The notes under the pieces are model-generated. The model did not search any database and was not told where the DNA came from. It saw nothing but the letters and a program-made list of their open reading frames with translations. The position numbers and the translations under genes were made by a program. Shown here in pieces: positions 7,174 to 16,434 of a stretch of 64,000 bases of DNA. Source of the DNA: Rhodothermus marinus (GTDB lineage: Bacteria > Bacteroidota > Rhodothermia > Rhodothermales > Rhodothermaceae); the NCBI RefSeq assembly GCF_009936275.1, contig NZ_AP019797.1, positions 3,331,890 through 3,395,889 on the forward strand. Reading direction: 5' to 3'. Numbering within the stretch: position 1 is the first letter of the stretch; each line of letters begins with the position of its first letter.

Positions 7174-10062
7174 ATGGAGTCCGTTACCCCGGTAGCCGCA
7201 CTGGCCGTATCCGACGAATTGCGCCGGAAGGCGCGCACGCACATCGTGCTGCGCGGCGTGCGCCAGCACAACCTGAAAAACATCGACCTGGACCTGCCCA
7301 AGCGAAAGCTGATCGTCATCACGGGGCCAAGTGGATCGGGCAAGTCGAGCCTGGCCTTCGACACGATCTATGCCGAAGGCCAGCGGCGCTACGTGGAGAG
7401 TCTTTCGGCCTACGCCCGCCAGTTTCTGGAGCGCATGGACCGGCCCGATGCCGATCTGATCACGGGGCTGGCGCCCGCCATCGCCATCGAGCAGAAGTCT
7501 GGCTCCCGCAACCCGCGTTCGACGGTCGCCACCCAGACCGAGATCTACGACTACCTGCGGCTGCTCTATGCCCGCATCGGTCGCACCTACTCGCCCATCA
7601 GCGGCGAAGAGGTGCGGCGCGACTCGCCCACCACCGTGGCCCAGGCGCTGCACGAACGCCTGCCGGACGGCACGCGCTGCTACCTGTGCTTTTTCTGCCC
7701 TTCCCACAAAAAGCGCACGCTGCAGGACGAACTGGCCGCGCTGCGCCAGCGCGGTTTTTCGCGATTGGTGGTGCTCCCCACCGAAAAACAGGCCGCCAAC
7801 GGGGCTGCTCCCGAGGTGCTGGACCTGAGCGAGCGCGATCCGGCTTCGGTCCGGGTGGCCCGCGACCGACTGCTGGTGCTGGTCGATCGCCTGGTGGTGC
7901 GTCCGGGCGACGAGGCCAACCGTTCCCGCATCGCCGATTCGGTGGAGCAGGCTTTCCGGGAAGGGGGCGGTCGCTGCGTGGTCGTGCGCGTGCCACGCCG
8001 CGACGAACGCTTCGACCCGAAGGCCGACCTGCTCTTCTTCAGCGAGCACTTCGAGCGCGACGGGATGGTCTTCGAGGAGCCCACGCCGCTGCTGTTCTCG
8101 TTCAACAGCCCGGTCGGCGCCTGCCCCACCTGCCAGGGCTTCGGTCGCGTGCCCGGCCTCGACCCGGACCTGATCATCCCGAACCCGGACCTGTCGATCC
8201 GCCAGGGTGCCATCGCGCCGTTCCGCACCGAGAAGTGGAGCCAGCACTACCGCCAGCTCCTGCGGCTCGCCCTCGAAGAGCGCATCGACATCGACAAACC
8301 CTATCGCCTGCTTTCCGAACGCGAAAAGCGCCTGATCTGGGAAGGTAAGGGCGACTATATCGGCATCTACGGCTTCTTCCGCTTTCTGGAAAAGCATAGC
8401 TACAAGCCCCACTACCGGATCTTCCACGCCCGCTTCCGCGGCTACACGCGGTGCCCGGATTGCGACGGCTACCGGCTCCGCAAAGAGGCGCTTTACGTGA
8501 AGGTGGGCGGCCTGCATATCGGCGAAGTGTGCGAACTGACCATTCGGGCCGCCCGTGAGTTTTTCGACACGCTGGAACTCACTCCTTACGAGCAGCAGGT
8601 GGCGGGCGAACTGCTGGAGGAAATCCGGCGCCGGCTGCGCTACCTGGACGAAGTCGGACTCGACTACCTGACGCTCGACCGGCTCAGCCACACGCTCTCG
8701 GGCGGCGAGGCGCAACGCATCCATCTGGCCACGTCGCTGGGCTCGGCGCTGGTGGGCGCGCTCTATGTGCTCGACGAGCCGTCGATCGGCCTGCATCCGC
8801 GCGACACGGACCGGCTGATCCGCATTCTGGAGCGGCTGCGCGATCTGGGCAACACGGTGATCGTCGTCGAGCACGACGCCGAGACGATCCGCCGCGCCGA
8901 CCACATCGTGGACCTCGGACCGGGTAGCGGCCAGCATGGCGGCGAGGTCGTCTTCCAGGGCACCTACGAAGAACTGCTCCGGGACGAGCGCTCGCTGACG
9001 GGCGCCTACCTGAGCGGCCGCCGACGGATCGAGGTGCCCCGCCGTCGCCGCCCCATCAACGAAGAAGACATGATCGTGGTGGAAAACGCCCGCCAGCACA
9101 ACCTGAAGTGGCTGACCGTGCGCTTCCCGCTGGGTGTGCTGGTGTGCGTGACGGGCGTTTCCGGCTCGGGCAAGTCGACGCTCGTGCACGACACGCTGTA
9201 CCTGGGGCTGGCCCGCCTCAAGGGCACCTACGACGGCGAGGCGAAGGTCGGCGCGCACGATGCCATTCATGGCCACCACCTGATCGATCGCGTGGAAATG
9301 GTCGATCAGAGTCCGATCGGCCGCTCGCCGCGCTCTAACCCTGCCACTTACACGAAGGTCTTCGACCCGATCCGGGAGCTGCTGGCCGCGACGCCCCAGG
9401 CCCGCGTGCGCGGTCTCAAGCCTGGCTACTTCTCGTTCAACGTGCCCGGCGGCCGCTGCGAGGTCTGCCAGGGCGAGGGGTTCGTGCGCGTGGAGATGCA
9501 GTTTCTGGCCGATCTGTACCTGGAGTGCGAGGCCTGCCACGGCACGCGCTACAAGCAGGACGTGCTGGAGATCCGCTACCGCGGCAAGAACGTGCACGAG
9601 ATCCTGAACATGACGGTGGACGAGGCGCTGGAATTCTTCGCGGACGTGCCCGCCATCGTCGACCGGCTGCGCGTGCTGCAGGAGATCGGCCTCGGCTACC
9701 TGAAGCTGGGCCAGCCATCCACCACGCTCTCAGGCGGCGAGGCGCAGCGCATCAAGCTGGCGGCCCACCTGAACAGCAACAACCGCGAGCGCGTGCTCTA
9801 CATTCTGGACGAGCCCACCACCGGACTGCACTTCGACGACGTGCGCAAACTCATCGACGCGCTCAACCGACTGGTCGATGCCGGCCACTCGGTGATCGTC
9901 GTCGAGCACAACCTGGACGTGATCAAGTGCGCCGACTGGGTGATCGACCTGGGCCCCGAGGGCGGCCACCGCGGCGGCTTCATCGTGGCCGAGGGCACGC
10001 CCGAAGAGATCGCCGCCCACCCGGAAAGCCACACGGGCCGCTTCCTGCGCGAAGTGCTCTGA
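7174..10062 (+). CDS. uvrA: UvrABC excinuclease subunit A
   Basis: The protein has 962 residues, the normal UvrA length. It has two ABC ATPase halves. Walker A sequences are GPSGSGKSSLAFDT (near residue 50) and GVSGSGKSTLVHDT (near 660). Signature motifs LSGGEAQRI occur in both halves. Zinc-finger cysteine pairs are at CPTC...CPDC and CEVC...CEAC. UvrA dimers find helix-distorting DNA damage and load UvrB at the start of nucleotide excision repair. The coupling factor Mfd, which recruits UvrA, is encoded elsewhere in this window. The start is the first ATG after the divergent cupin promoter region. Confidence 0.98.
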   Translation: MESVTPVAALAVSDELRRKARTHIVLRGVRQHNLKNIDLDLPKRKLIVITGPSGSGKSSLAFDTIYAEGQRRYVESLSAYARQFLERMDRPDADLITGLAPAIAIEQKSGSRNPRSTVATQTEIYDYLRLLYARIGRTYSPISGEEVRRDSPTTVAQALHERLPDGTRCYLCFFCPSHKKRTLQDELAALRQRGFSRLVVLPTEKQAANGAAPEVLDLSERDPASVRVARDRLLVLVDRLVVRPGDEANRSRIADSVEQAFREGGGRCVVVRVPRRDERFDPKADLLFFSEHFERDGMVFEEPTPLLFSFNSPVGACPTCQGFGRVPGLDPDLIIPNPDLSIRQGAIAPFRTEKWSQHYRQLLRLALEERIDIDKPYRLLSEREKRLIWEGKGDYIGIYGFFRFLEKHSYKPHYRIFHARFRGYTRCPDCDGYRLRKEALYVKVGGLHIGEVCELTIRAAREFFDTLELTPYEQQVAGELLEEIRRRLRYLDEVGLDYLTLDRLSHTLSGGEAQRIHLATSLGSALVGALYVLDEPSIGLHPRDTDRLIRILERLRDLGNTVIVVEHDAETIRRADHIVDLGPGSGQHGGEVVFQGTYEELLRDERSLTGAYLSGRRRIEVPRRRRPINEEDMIVVENARQHNLKWLTVRFPLGVLVCVTGVSGSGKSTLVHDTLYLGLARLKGTYDGEAKVGAHDAIHGHHLIDRVEMVDQSPIGRSPRSNPATYTKVFDPIRELLAATPQARVRGLKPGYFSFNVPGGRCEVCQGEGFVRVEMQFLADLYLECEACHGTRYKQDVLEIRYRGKNVHEILNMTVDEALEFFADVPAIVDRLRVLQEIGLGYLKLGQPSTTLSGGEAQRIKLAAHLNSNNRERVLYILDEPTTGLHFDDVRKLIDALNRLVDAGHSVIVVEHNLDVIKCADWVIDLGPEGGHRGGFIVAEGTPEEIAAHPESHTGRFLREVL

Positions 10063-10100
10063 ACAATCGACCGCCGCGCCGCACGCCGCAACCGGCACGC

Positions 10101-10538
10101 TCAGGGCGTACCATCCGACCCGGATCTCAGAAAATATTGCTGTAAATTGCGGCGAAACGGCTTCAAATACTTCAATTCGTCCCAGCAGCGGCGGATTGTG
10201 CGGGAAAAATAGCTCCCGGCGTCGAAGTCCGGACGGGCGTAGAGCAGACAGTTGGGCCGCAGGGCTTCGAGCGTCAGCACCATGTCGGCTTCTTCGAGCA
10301 ACACCGGATCGGCGCGTTCCAGACCGGCTTCCACCAGGGCTTGCAGCAGCGCAAGGTACTGCGCGCGAAGCGCCCCGGCCGGTCCGACCAGCGCCAGGTC
10401 GATGTCGCTGTCGGGCCGTGCCCGCCCTTCGGCGACGGACCCGAACAGATAAACGGCCTGAAGTGCCGGAAAACACGGGCCGATCTGTTGCAGGCGGGTG
10501 CGGAGCTGCTCGAGCGTCAGGGCGTCGGTACCGACCAT
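10101..10538 (-). CDS. MNT-type minimal nucleotidyltransferase
   Basis: The product is 145 residues. It contains the nucleotidyltransferase motif GS-x9-SDxD (G33-S34 and D45/D47 in LFGSVAEGRARPDSDIDL), characteristic of the MNT/Pol-beta family found as MntA in HepT/MntA toxin-antitoxin pairs. No HepT/HEPN partner lies on either side: the neighbours are the 3' end of uvrA and a thioredoxin gene. It may be an orphan of such a pair or a stand-alone enzyme. The C-terminal ~40 residues are basic and helical. Confidence 0.75.
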   Translation of the reverse strand: MVGTDALTLEQLRTRLQQIGPCFPALQAVYLFGSVAEGRARPDSDIDLALVGPAGALRAQYLALLQALVEAGLERADPVLLEEADMVLTLEALRPNCLLYARPDFDAGSYFSRTIRRCWDELKYLKPFRRNLQQYFLRSGSDGTP

Positions 10539-10565
10539 TTTTCCACCGGGCGGTCTGTGCCGCTC

Positions 10566-11138
10566 TTACGCGATCGGCGGCGGTTCGCTCCAGGGCCAAC
10601 GGCGCGCTTCGGGGCTGTCCGGGTAGCGGCGAAGCAGCTCGATCATGTCTTCCCGAAACTGACGGCTGTCGCCCCCGGACTTCAGGTAACGGGCCATGGC
10701 CCACCAGAGCATGACCTGTGCCGCCATTGGATGATCTGGAAACAGCGCCAGCGCTTCTTCCAGCAGGGCAATGGCCTCGGTGTACTGCCCGCGCGGCACC
10801 AGTTCCTTGGCGCGTCCCAGTCGGAGCACCAGGCGCAGATCGTCGGGCGGTAGGTAGCCCAGCTCGACGTGATGCGCCATGCCGCGCGCATCAAGCACGT
10901 AGAACGAGGGCGTCCATACCGCCGCGTAGCGGGCACGCACGATCCGGTCGCGCCGGATATCCTGACGAAGCAGTACAAAAGCCTCGCGCAACTCAACCTG
11001 CACCCGTGGATCGCGATAGGTGACCGCTTCCATTCGGGCACATCCGGCGCACCCTTCGCGCACGAACATCAGCCACACGGGGCGGCGCGTCCGTCGCGCT
11101 TCGGCCAGTGCCGCGTCCAGATCTTCCAGCCAGTTCAT
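10566..11138 (-). CDS. Thioredoxin-fold protein with C-terminal TPR-like region
   Basis: The protein has 190 residues. The N-terminal ~110 residues form a thioredoxin-like domain with C30-A-G-C33 (LMFVREGCAGCARME) and the cis-proline region WTPSFYVLD. The C-terminal ~75 residues resemble tetratricopeptide helices (QYTEAIALLEEALALFPDHP). No signal peptide is seen, so it should be cytoplasmic. It probably reduces or senses disulfides. It is transcribed divergently from msrA, another thiol-dependent enzyme, with about 64 bp between them. Confidence 0.8.
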   Translation of the reverse strand: MNWLEDLDAALAEARRTRRPVWLMFVREGCAGCARMEAVTYRDPRVQVELREAFVLLRQDIRRDRIVRARYAAVWTPSFYVLDARGMAHHVELGYLPPDDLRLVLRLGRAKELVPRGQYTEAIALLEEALALFPDHPMAAQVMLWWAMARYLKSGGDSRQFREDMIELLRRYPDSPEARRWPWSEPPPIA

Positions 11139-11202
11139 CGTTGTACAGGAGCCCCTGGATTCCTACCAGGTATAAAAAGAAAAAGTCAGAGCATATTCAA
11201 CG

Positions 11203-11760
11203 ATGGCTCCTTTTCGGGAAAAGGCAACCCTCGGCGGCGGCTGCTTCTGGTGCCTGGAGGCGGCTTTCCTCGAGCTGCGCGGCGTGACCGACGTCGTGCC
11301 CGGATATGCCGGCGGGCATGTGCCCGATCCTACCTACGAGCAGGTTTGCACGGGCACGACCGGCCATGCCGAGGCGGTGCAGATCACCTTTGACCCCTCC
11401 GTCATTTCGTATCGGGATCTGCTCGAGGTCTTCTTTGCCATTCACGATCCCACCACGCCTGACCGCCAGGGCAACGACGTGGGGCCGCAGTACCGCTCGA
11501 TCATCCTGTATCACGACGAGCAGCAGCAACGGACGGCCGAAGCCGTCATCCGCGAGCTGGAGGCGTCCGGCGTGTACGATGCGCCCATCGTGACGGAAGT
11601 GGTGCCTTTGAAAGCTTTCTACCCGGCCGAACCCTACCATCACCGCTACTACCAGCGCCATCCCTGGCAGCCCTACTGCCGGGTGGTCATCGCCCCCAAG
11701 CTGGCCAAACTCCGCCAGCAGTTTACCGATCGGCTGCGCATCCCCACGCCAACTTCGTAA
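11203..11760 (+). CDS. msrA: Peptide methionine sulfoxide reductase A
   Basis: The protein has 185 residues. The active-site motif GCFWC (catalytic Cys14) near the N-terminus is typical of MsrA, as are GYAGG, THAE-like [13 protein letters not shown] and the tail motif HHRYYQRHP. The enzyme reduces methionine-S-sulfoxide in proteins and is recycled by thioredoxin. The marR gene follows 8 bp downstream, so the two may be cotranscribed. Confidence 0.97.
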   Translation: MAPFREKATLGGGCFWCLEAAFLELRGVTDVVPGYAGGHVPDPTYEQVCTGTTGHAEAVQITFDPSVISYRDLLEVFFAIHDPTTPDRQGNDVGPQYRSIILYHDEQQQRTAEAVIRELEASGVYDAPIVTEVVPLKAFYPAEPYHHRYYQRHPWQPYCRVVIAPKLAKLRQQFTDRLRIPTPTS

Positions 11761-11768
11761 AATCGGCG

Positions 11769-12230
11769 ATGGAGTTTCCAGAAAAACCCACAACAACCAG
11801 TACCCCACGCCCGCCTTTACCGGATGAATTGAAGGGCTGGATTGGCTTTATGCTTAAAAAAGCCCTGCAGGAGCTTCTGGATATCTTCAATCAGTATCTG
11901 TCACCTCTTGGGGTTGAACCCCGGCATCTGGGAGTACTCTGGTTGTTGCGCGCGCGAGGCCCCATGCGGCAGGTGGCGCTGAGCGAAGCCATGCGTCTGG
12001 ATCGCACCACCATCATGCGTTTGGTAGATGATCTGGAACAACGCGGCCTGGTGCGACGCGCCCCGGATCCTGAAGATCGCCGCGCGCATGCCGTGACGAT
12101 CACGTCCGAGGGACTCCGCCTCCTTCAGCAGGCCCGTCCGCTTCTTGAAGCCGCCGAAAACCACTTCCTGCGTCGTCTTTCGCCGGAAGAACGCGTAACC
12201 CTTCGCGCACTGCTGGAACGGCTGGTCTGA
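11769..12230 (+). CDS. MarR family transcriptional regulator
   Basis: The protein has 153 residues. The winged-helix core shows VEPRHLGVLWLLRARGPMRQVALSEAM, then the recognition helix LDRTTIMRLVDDLEQRGLV and the wing RRAPDPEDRRAHAVTITSEG, all standard MarR features. It heads the emrA-emrB-tolC export genes and is likely their local, ligand-relieved repressor. The 94-bp gap to emrA holds a direct repeat GACTGAAAAT / GACTGAATAT (12257-12281) that could be its operator; this is inference. Confidence 0.92.
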   Translation: MEFPEKPTTTSTPRPPLPDELKGWIGFMLKKALQELLDIFNQYLSPLGVEPRHLGVLWLLRARGPMRQVALSEAMRLDRTTIMRLVDDLEQRGLVRRAPDPEDRRAHAVTITSEGLRLLQQARPLLEAAENHFLRRLSPEERVTLRALLERLV

Positions 12231-12256
12231 TTTTTTTCTCACCAAATCATCACATC

Positions 12257-12281
12257 GACTGAAAATCTTATAGACTGAATA
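12257..12281 (+). promoter_or_regulatory. Direct repeat upstream of emrA, possible MarR operator
   Basis: GACTGAAAAT (12257-12266) and GACTGAATAT (12273-12281, last base shared by the pattern) recur with a 16-bp period. They lie in the AT-rich gap between marR and emrA. Most MarR proteins prefer inverted repeats, so this is only a candidate. Confidence 0.25.
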
Positions 12282-12324
12282 TTCGTTAGAACGCTCCGTC
12301 TTGCCCAACCAGCCAATCGCGACC

Positions 12325-13371
12325 ATGATGGAGACACTTCAGGAGGTGGATGTGCGCCCCAATGCGCAGGCAGCCCGGCCTCGTCGCTTGCAGCTTCGGC
12401 TTGTGTTGCTAAGCCTGACGGGCCTGCTGATACTGGGTGTGTTGCTCTTCTGGGGCATTCGCTGGTACCAGTACAACCGCAGTCATGTCAGCACAGATAA
12501 TGCGCAGATCGAAGGACATCTGGTACGGGTTGCCCCGCGAGTGGGGGGATACGTGCAGGCGGTACTGGTCGAAGACGACCAGCCGGTAACAGCCGGTCAG
12601 TTGCTGGTCGTGATCGACTCGACCGACTACGTGCTGCAGGTCCGCCAGGCCGAAGCTGCACTGGCGGTCGCGCGCGCCGGCCTGGAAAGCGCACGGACGG
12701 CACTGGCGGTCGCCCGTGCGCAACGTGACCAGGCGGCGGTTGCGCTCCATCTGGCCGAGCAGGAAGCGGCGCGTGTCCGACGTTTGCAGGCCGATGGGGC
12801 TGTCACGCAGCAGCAGGTCGATCGCACGCTGGCCGCTTTAGAGGAAGCGCGGGCGCGCTACCAGTTGGCCGAAGCGCAGCTGCACAACGCGCAGGCACAG
12901 ATTGCTCAGGCCGAAGCGCACGTCCATCAAATGGAAGCTGCACTGGCCCAGGCTCAACAACAACTCAGCTATACCCAGGTGCGAGCCCCTATCAGCGGCC
13001 AGGTCGCCAAAAAATCGGTAGAGCCCGGCCAGTTCGTGCAACCCGGCCAGCCGTTGATGACCGTGGTTGGTGATGCCGAAGTATGGGTAGTGGCCAATCT
13101 GAAAGAAACCGACCTGGCCGAGGTCCGGCCCGGTCAACCTGTCGATATTGAGGTCGATGCGTATCCGGACCATCCCTTCCGAGGGGTGGTCGCGTCGATT
13201 GCCGGGGCGGCCGGAGTCAAATTCGCCCTGATACCGCCAGACAACGCTGTGGGGAACTTTGTTAAAGTCACCCAGAAGGTGCCGGTTAAAATCCGATTTG
13301 AAACGCCGCTGGATCCGGCCTATCCGCTACGACCCGGGATGAATGTAGTAGTGCATATCCAAACCCGCTGA
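12325..13371 (+). CDS. emrA: HlyD/EmrA-type membrane fusion protein
   Basis: The product is 348 residues from the ATG at 12325 (the frame extends to a TTG at 12301). A single N-terminal membrane helix (LVLLSLTGLLILGVLLFWGI) is followed by the lipoyl half-motif VRVAPRVGGYVQAVLVEDDQPV. A long Ala/Gln-rich coiled-coil hairpin follows (~residues 90-205), then the second lipoyl half (VRAPISGQVAKKSVEPGQFV) and a beta-barrel domain. It links the inner-membrane pump to the outer-membrane channel. It sits 5 bp before the emrB-like gene. Confidence 0.92.
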   Translation: MMETLQEVDVRPNAQAARPRRLQLRLVLLSLTGLLILGVLLFWGIRWYQYNRSHVSTDNAQIEGHLVRVAPRVGGYVQAVLVEDDQPVTAGQLLVVIDSTDYVLQVRQAEAALAVARAGLESARTALAVARAQRDQAAVALHLAEQEAARVRRLQADGAVTQQQVDRTLAALEEARARYQLAEAQLHNAQAQIAQAEAHVHQMEAALAQAQQQLSYTQVRAPISGQVAKKSVEPGQFVQPGQPLMTVVGDAEVWVVANLKETDLAEVRPGQPVDIEVDAYPDHPFRGVVASIAGAAGVKFALIPPDNAVGNFVKVTQKVPVKIRFETPLDPAYPLRPGMNVVVHIQTR

Positions 13372-13376
13372 AGATC

Positions 13377-14930
13377 ATGGCGGCTCCTTTGTTTCGACGC
13401 ATTATGATCACCATCACGGTGGTCAGCGTGGCGCTCCTGCAATTGATCGATACCACCATTGTCAACGTAGCCATCCCGGTTATCCAGGGCAATCTGGGCG
13501 CCACGCTGAGCGAAGCCACCTGGATTGTTGCCGGGTACGCCGTTGCCAATGCAATCGTGGTGCCCATGACCGGCTGGCTCAGCGCCACCCTGGGCCGGCG
13601 CAATTACTACCTGGGGTCGATCGCGCTGTTTACGCTGGCCTCGGCCCTGTGCGGACAGGCCAGCACAATCTGGGAGTTGATCTTCTTTCGAATCATTCAG
13701 GGCGTTGGTGGCGGAGCCCTGCTGGCCACCTCGCAGGCGATTCTGGTCGAGGCCTATCCGCCGGAGCAGTTGGGATTGGCCAACGCTTTGTTTGGCATCG
13801 GCGCGGTTGTAGGTCCTACCATCGGGCCGTTGCTGGGCGGCTGGCTTACGGACAATTATTCCTGGCCCTGGATTTTTTATGTCAATATTCCGGTGGGGAT
13901 CGTTGCCATCTTGTTAACGCTGCTCTTTATCGAAGATGAACAAAGCCCAACGCGTTCTCGTCGCGTCGACTGGCCCGGCATTTTGCTCCTTACCATCGGT
14001 GTGGGCGCGCTGCAGACGCTGCTCGAACGCGGCCAGGATGAAGACTGGTTTGAAAGCTCGCTGATCGTTACCCTGACCGTCGTTGCCGTCTTAGGCCTGC
14101 TGCTTTTTGTCTGGTGGGAATTGCATACCGACACGCCGGTCGTCAACCTGCGGGTTCTACGGCATCGCAATACGGCCATTGGTACGCTATTCATCTTCAT
14201 CCTGGGCTTTGGACTCTACGCCTCGGTTTTCATCTACCCGGTCTTTGTGCAGAATTTGCTGGGTTTTTCGGCCTATCAAACCGGGCTTTCGCTGCTACCG
14301 GGCGGTCTGACCACGATGGCCGTGCTGCCTCTTACCGGGCTGGCGCTGCGACGCGGCGTCTCTCCCAAACTGCTGACGCTGATTGGCTTTGTCAGCTTTT
14401 TCGTGTTCGCATGGGAGCTATCGAACGAGACGCTCCAATCGGGCCCGGAAGATTTCTTCTGGCCGCTCATCATCCGCGGCTTTGCCATGGGCTTTCTCTT
14501 TGTTCCCCTGACCACCGTAGCGCTATCGGGTTTGCAGGGCGCCGAGGTGGCGCAGGCGACCGGTCTGACCAACATGTTGCGACAGCTGGGCGGCTCCTTT
14601 GGCCTGGCGGCCATCTCCACGTTCATCGAACGAGACCTGGCCTTCCATCGCCATGAACTCAGCATGCATCTGACCCCCTTTTCAGCATCTACTCGGCAAT
14701 TTCTGCAAACAGTACAGCACGGGCTGGTGCAACAGGGGATGGACCTGACCACGGCCCAGCAGAGCGCCTATGGGCTGCTCAACCAAACACTTATCCGCCA
14801 GGCCCTGGTTATGACTTATAACGATGCATTCTTCTACGCAGGATTGTTCTTTCTGCTATGCATTCCGCTTTTACTCCTGCTGCCTCGTTTGCGCCCGAGT
14901 GTATCGGAATCCCATTTGATTCTTGAATAA
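13377..14930 (+). CDS. emrB: DHA2-family (EmrB/QacA) MFS drug exporter, 14 TM
   Basis: The protein has 517 residues with about 14 hydrophobic segments. It carries the DHA2 signatures LLQLIDTTIVNVAIPVIQ in TM1 and a GxxxGPxxGPLLGGWL motif C (GIGAVVGPTIGPLLGGWL). The family couples proton influx to multidrug efflux. With the HlyD-type adaptor upstream and the TolC-type channel 11 bp downstream it should form a tripartite pump. The N-terminus MAAPLFRRIMIT fits the short cytoplasmic leader. Confidence 0.93.
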   Translation: MAAPLFRRIMITITVVSVALLQLIDTTIVNVAIPVIQGNLGATLSEATWIVAGYAVANAIVVPMTGWLSATLGRRNYYLGSIALFTLASALCGQASTIWELIFFRIIQGVGGGALLATSQAILVEAYPPEQLGLANALFGIGAVVGPTIGPLLGGWLTDNYSWPWIFYVNIPVGIVAILLTLLFIEDEQSPTRSRRVDWPGILLLTIGVGALQTLLERGQDEDWFESSLIVTLTVVAVLGLLLFVWWELHTDTPVVNLRVLRHRNTAIGTLFIFILGFGLYASVFIYPVFVQNLLGFSAYQTGLSLLPGGLTTMAVLPLTGLALRRGVSPKLLTLIGFVSFFVFAWELSNETLQSGPEDFFWPLIIRGFAMGFLFVPLTTVALSGLQGAEVAQATGLTNMLRQLGGSFGLAAISTFIERDLAFHRHELSMHLTPFSASTRQFLQTVQHGLVQQGMDLTTAQQSAYGLLNQTLIRQALVMTYNDAFFYAGLFFLLCIPLLLLLPRLRPSVSESHLILE

Positions 14931-14941
14931 TTACCAAGGCC

Positions 14942-16234
14942 ATGATGCTTGTAATACTTCTGAGTTGTCTGCTGCATGGAGCGGCCGACACCTTGTGGAC
15001 GCCTCAGCTGGCTGTTCAACGGGTGTTGCAGGTATATCCTTCGCTGGAGGCAAGCCGACAGGCATTGCAGATTGCCTGGCTGCAGGTAGAAGAAGCGCGT
15101 ACAGGCTACTGGCCCAGCCTGCAATTAAGCGGCACGTATGTGCGTCAGGACCCTGTGCCTGAATTCCCGCTGGGTACCGAGCGCTTTGCCGTTCAGCCTC
15201 ACAATCTCTACAACGGGGGACTGGAAGCCAGCTACGTGCTGCTCGATTTTGGCCGGCGTGCGGCCCAGGAACACCTGGCCCAGACGCAGGTCCAGCAGCA
15301 GGAGGCCGCGCTCGAAACGCAGCGTCAGACTCTGATGCTGCAGACACTTGCCCATCTGTACCGCATCCGATTGTTGGACGAACAGCTGCAGGTACAGGAG
15401 CAGACTATCGCTGCGCTACAAACAGCCCGGCGGATGGCGCAAGCGCGTCAGGCGGCCGGCACCGCCACGGAACTGGACGTGCGCCTGGCCGAAACGCGCC
15501 TGGCCGAGGCCACCAGCCGGTATATTCAGCTGCGCAGCGAAAAACACCAACAAATCCTGGCTATCCGCCAGCTGCTCCAGCTTGTGCCAGACACTACGCT
15601 GGCACTGCAGGCCACCATTGTGCCCCTCGATACCTTCCCGTCGCTGGAGCAACTTCTAAGCTGGACGTATCAGCGCCACCCTGCCCTTCAGGAATTAGCC
15701 GCGGCGGAGGCAGGCGTACAATTTCAGATTCAGTACCTTCAGGCCCAGTATCGCCCTCTGCTGCATGTAGGCGCTACGGCGGGCATTCGAAATGGCTATC
15801 CGCTGGATCTGAATAAGCCGCATTTCAACACAGCCCTGCAGCTACAGCTGCAGCTGCCCCTCTTCGATGGCGGCGCCCGTGCGCTGCGCCTGGAAGAAGC
15901 ACGCACCCGGCTGAACCAGATCCGGACGCGCCAGCAGGAGACCCGCCAGACGCTGGCAACCAGACTACGCCAGCAGTACACCGAACTACAGGCTCTCAAC
16001 GCCCAGCTTCAGGAAGCCCGCCTGCAACTGGAACACGCGCAGTTGGCCGTCGATTTTGCTCGCACGCATTACCGAAATGGTACGGCAACCATCATGGAGT
16101 TGTTAGAGGCGGAAGTCCGGCTGGCCCAGGCTCGGCTTCAGCTCCATTCCTTGCAGTATGCATTGCTAATGCAGCAGTGCACCTTGCTTCAGTTGGCCGG
16201 CGTGTTGCCTGAATATCTCGGGAAGCTTCCATAG
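14942..16234 (+). CDS. tolC: TolC-family outer membrane efflux protein
   Basis: The protein has 430 residues with a short signal-like N-terminus (MMLVILLSCLLHGAADT). It contains the duplicated outer-membrane-efflux-protein repeat, with long amphipathic Ala/Gln-rich helices and beta segments (LYNGGLEASYVLLDFGRRAA, LQLQLQLPLFDGGARALRLE). TolC proteins form trimeric channels across the outer membrane and periplasm. It is the last gene of the marR-emrA-emrB-tolC unit and is followed by a terminator. Confidence 0.92.
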   Translation: MMLVILLSCLLHGAADTLWTPQLAVQRVLQVYPSLEASRQALQIAWLQVEEARTGYWPSLQLSGTYVRQDPVPEFPLGTERFAVQPHNLYNGGLEASYVLLDFGRRAAQEHLAQTQVQQQEAALETQRQTLMLQTLAHLYRIRLLDEQLQVQEQTIAALQTARRMAQARQAAGTATELDVRLAETRLAEATSRYIQLRSEKHQQILAIRQLLQLVPDTTLALQATIVPLDTFPSLEQLLSWTYQRHPALQELAAAEAGVQFQIQYLQAQYRPLLHVGATAGIRNGYPLDLNKPHFNTALQLQLQLPLFDGGARALRLEEARTRLNQIRTRQQETRQTLATRLRQQYTELQALNAQLQEARLQLEHAQLAVDFARTHYRNGTATIMELLEAEVRLAQARLQLHSLQYALLMQQCTLLQLAGVLPEYLGKLP

Positions 16235-16245
16235 CCTGTTACTTT

Positions 16246-16268
16246 CCGCCCGGCTGCGGCGGCTTTTT
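16246..16268 (+). terminator. Probable rho-independent terminator after tolC
   Basis: CCGCC / GGCGG stem with a 7-nt loop, then C and five T. It lies 11 bp after the tolC stop. Confidence 0.6.
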
Positions 16269-16434
16269 ACAGGCCGGAGGCGGAAGAGCCCCGTGACGTT
16301 CCGGTGAATTTATCGGGGTTTCTGAAAGGAATGCCGCCGCCGGCGAATCTAAGGGACGGGCGGATCCGTTTGTGCCGGCGTTGTGCGATTCGTCCGGGCC
16401 CGATGCCCCCGCAAACCAAAGCCGGACGCCCGGC

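Noticed and set aside
6910-9597. 895-residue ORF antisense to uvrA
   Set aside because: Shadow of a high-GC gene; the sense strand is a perfect UvrA and the antisense text has no domain.
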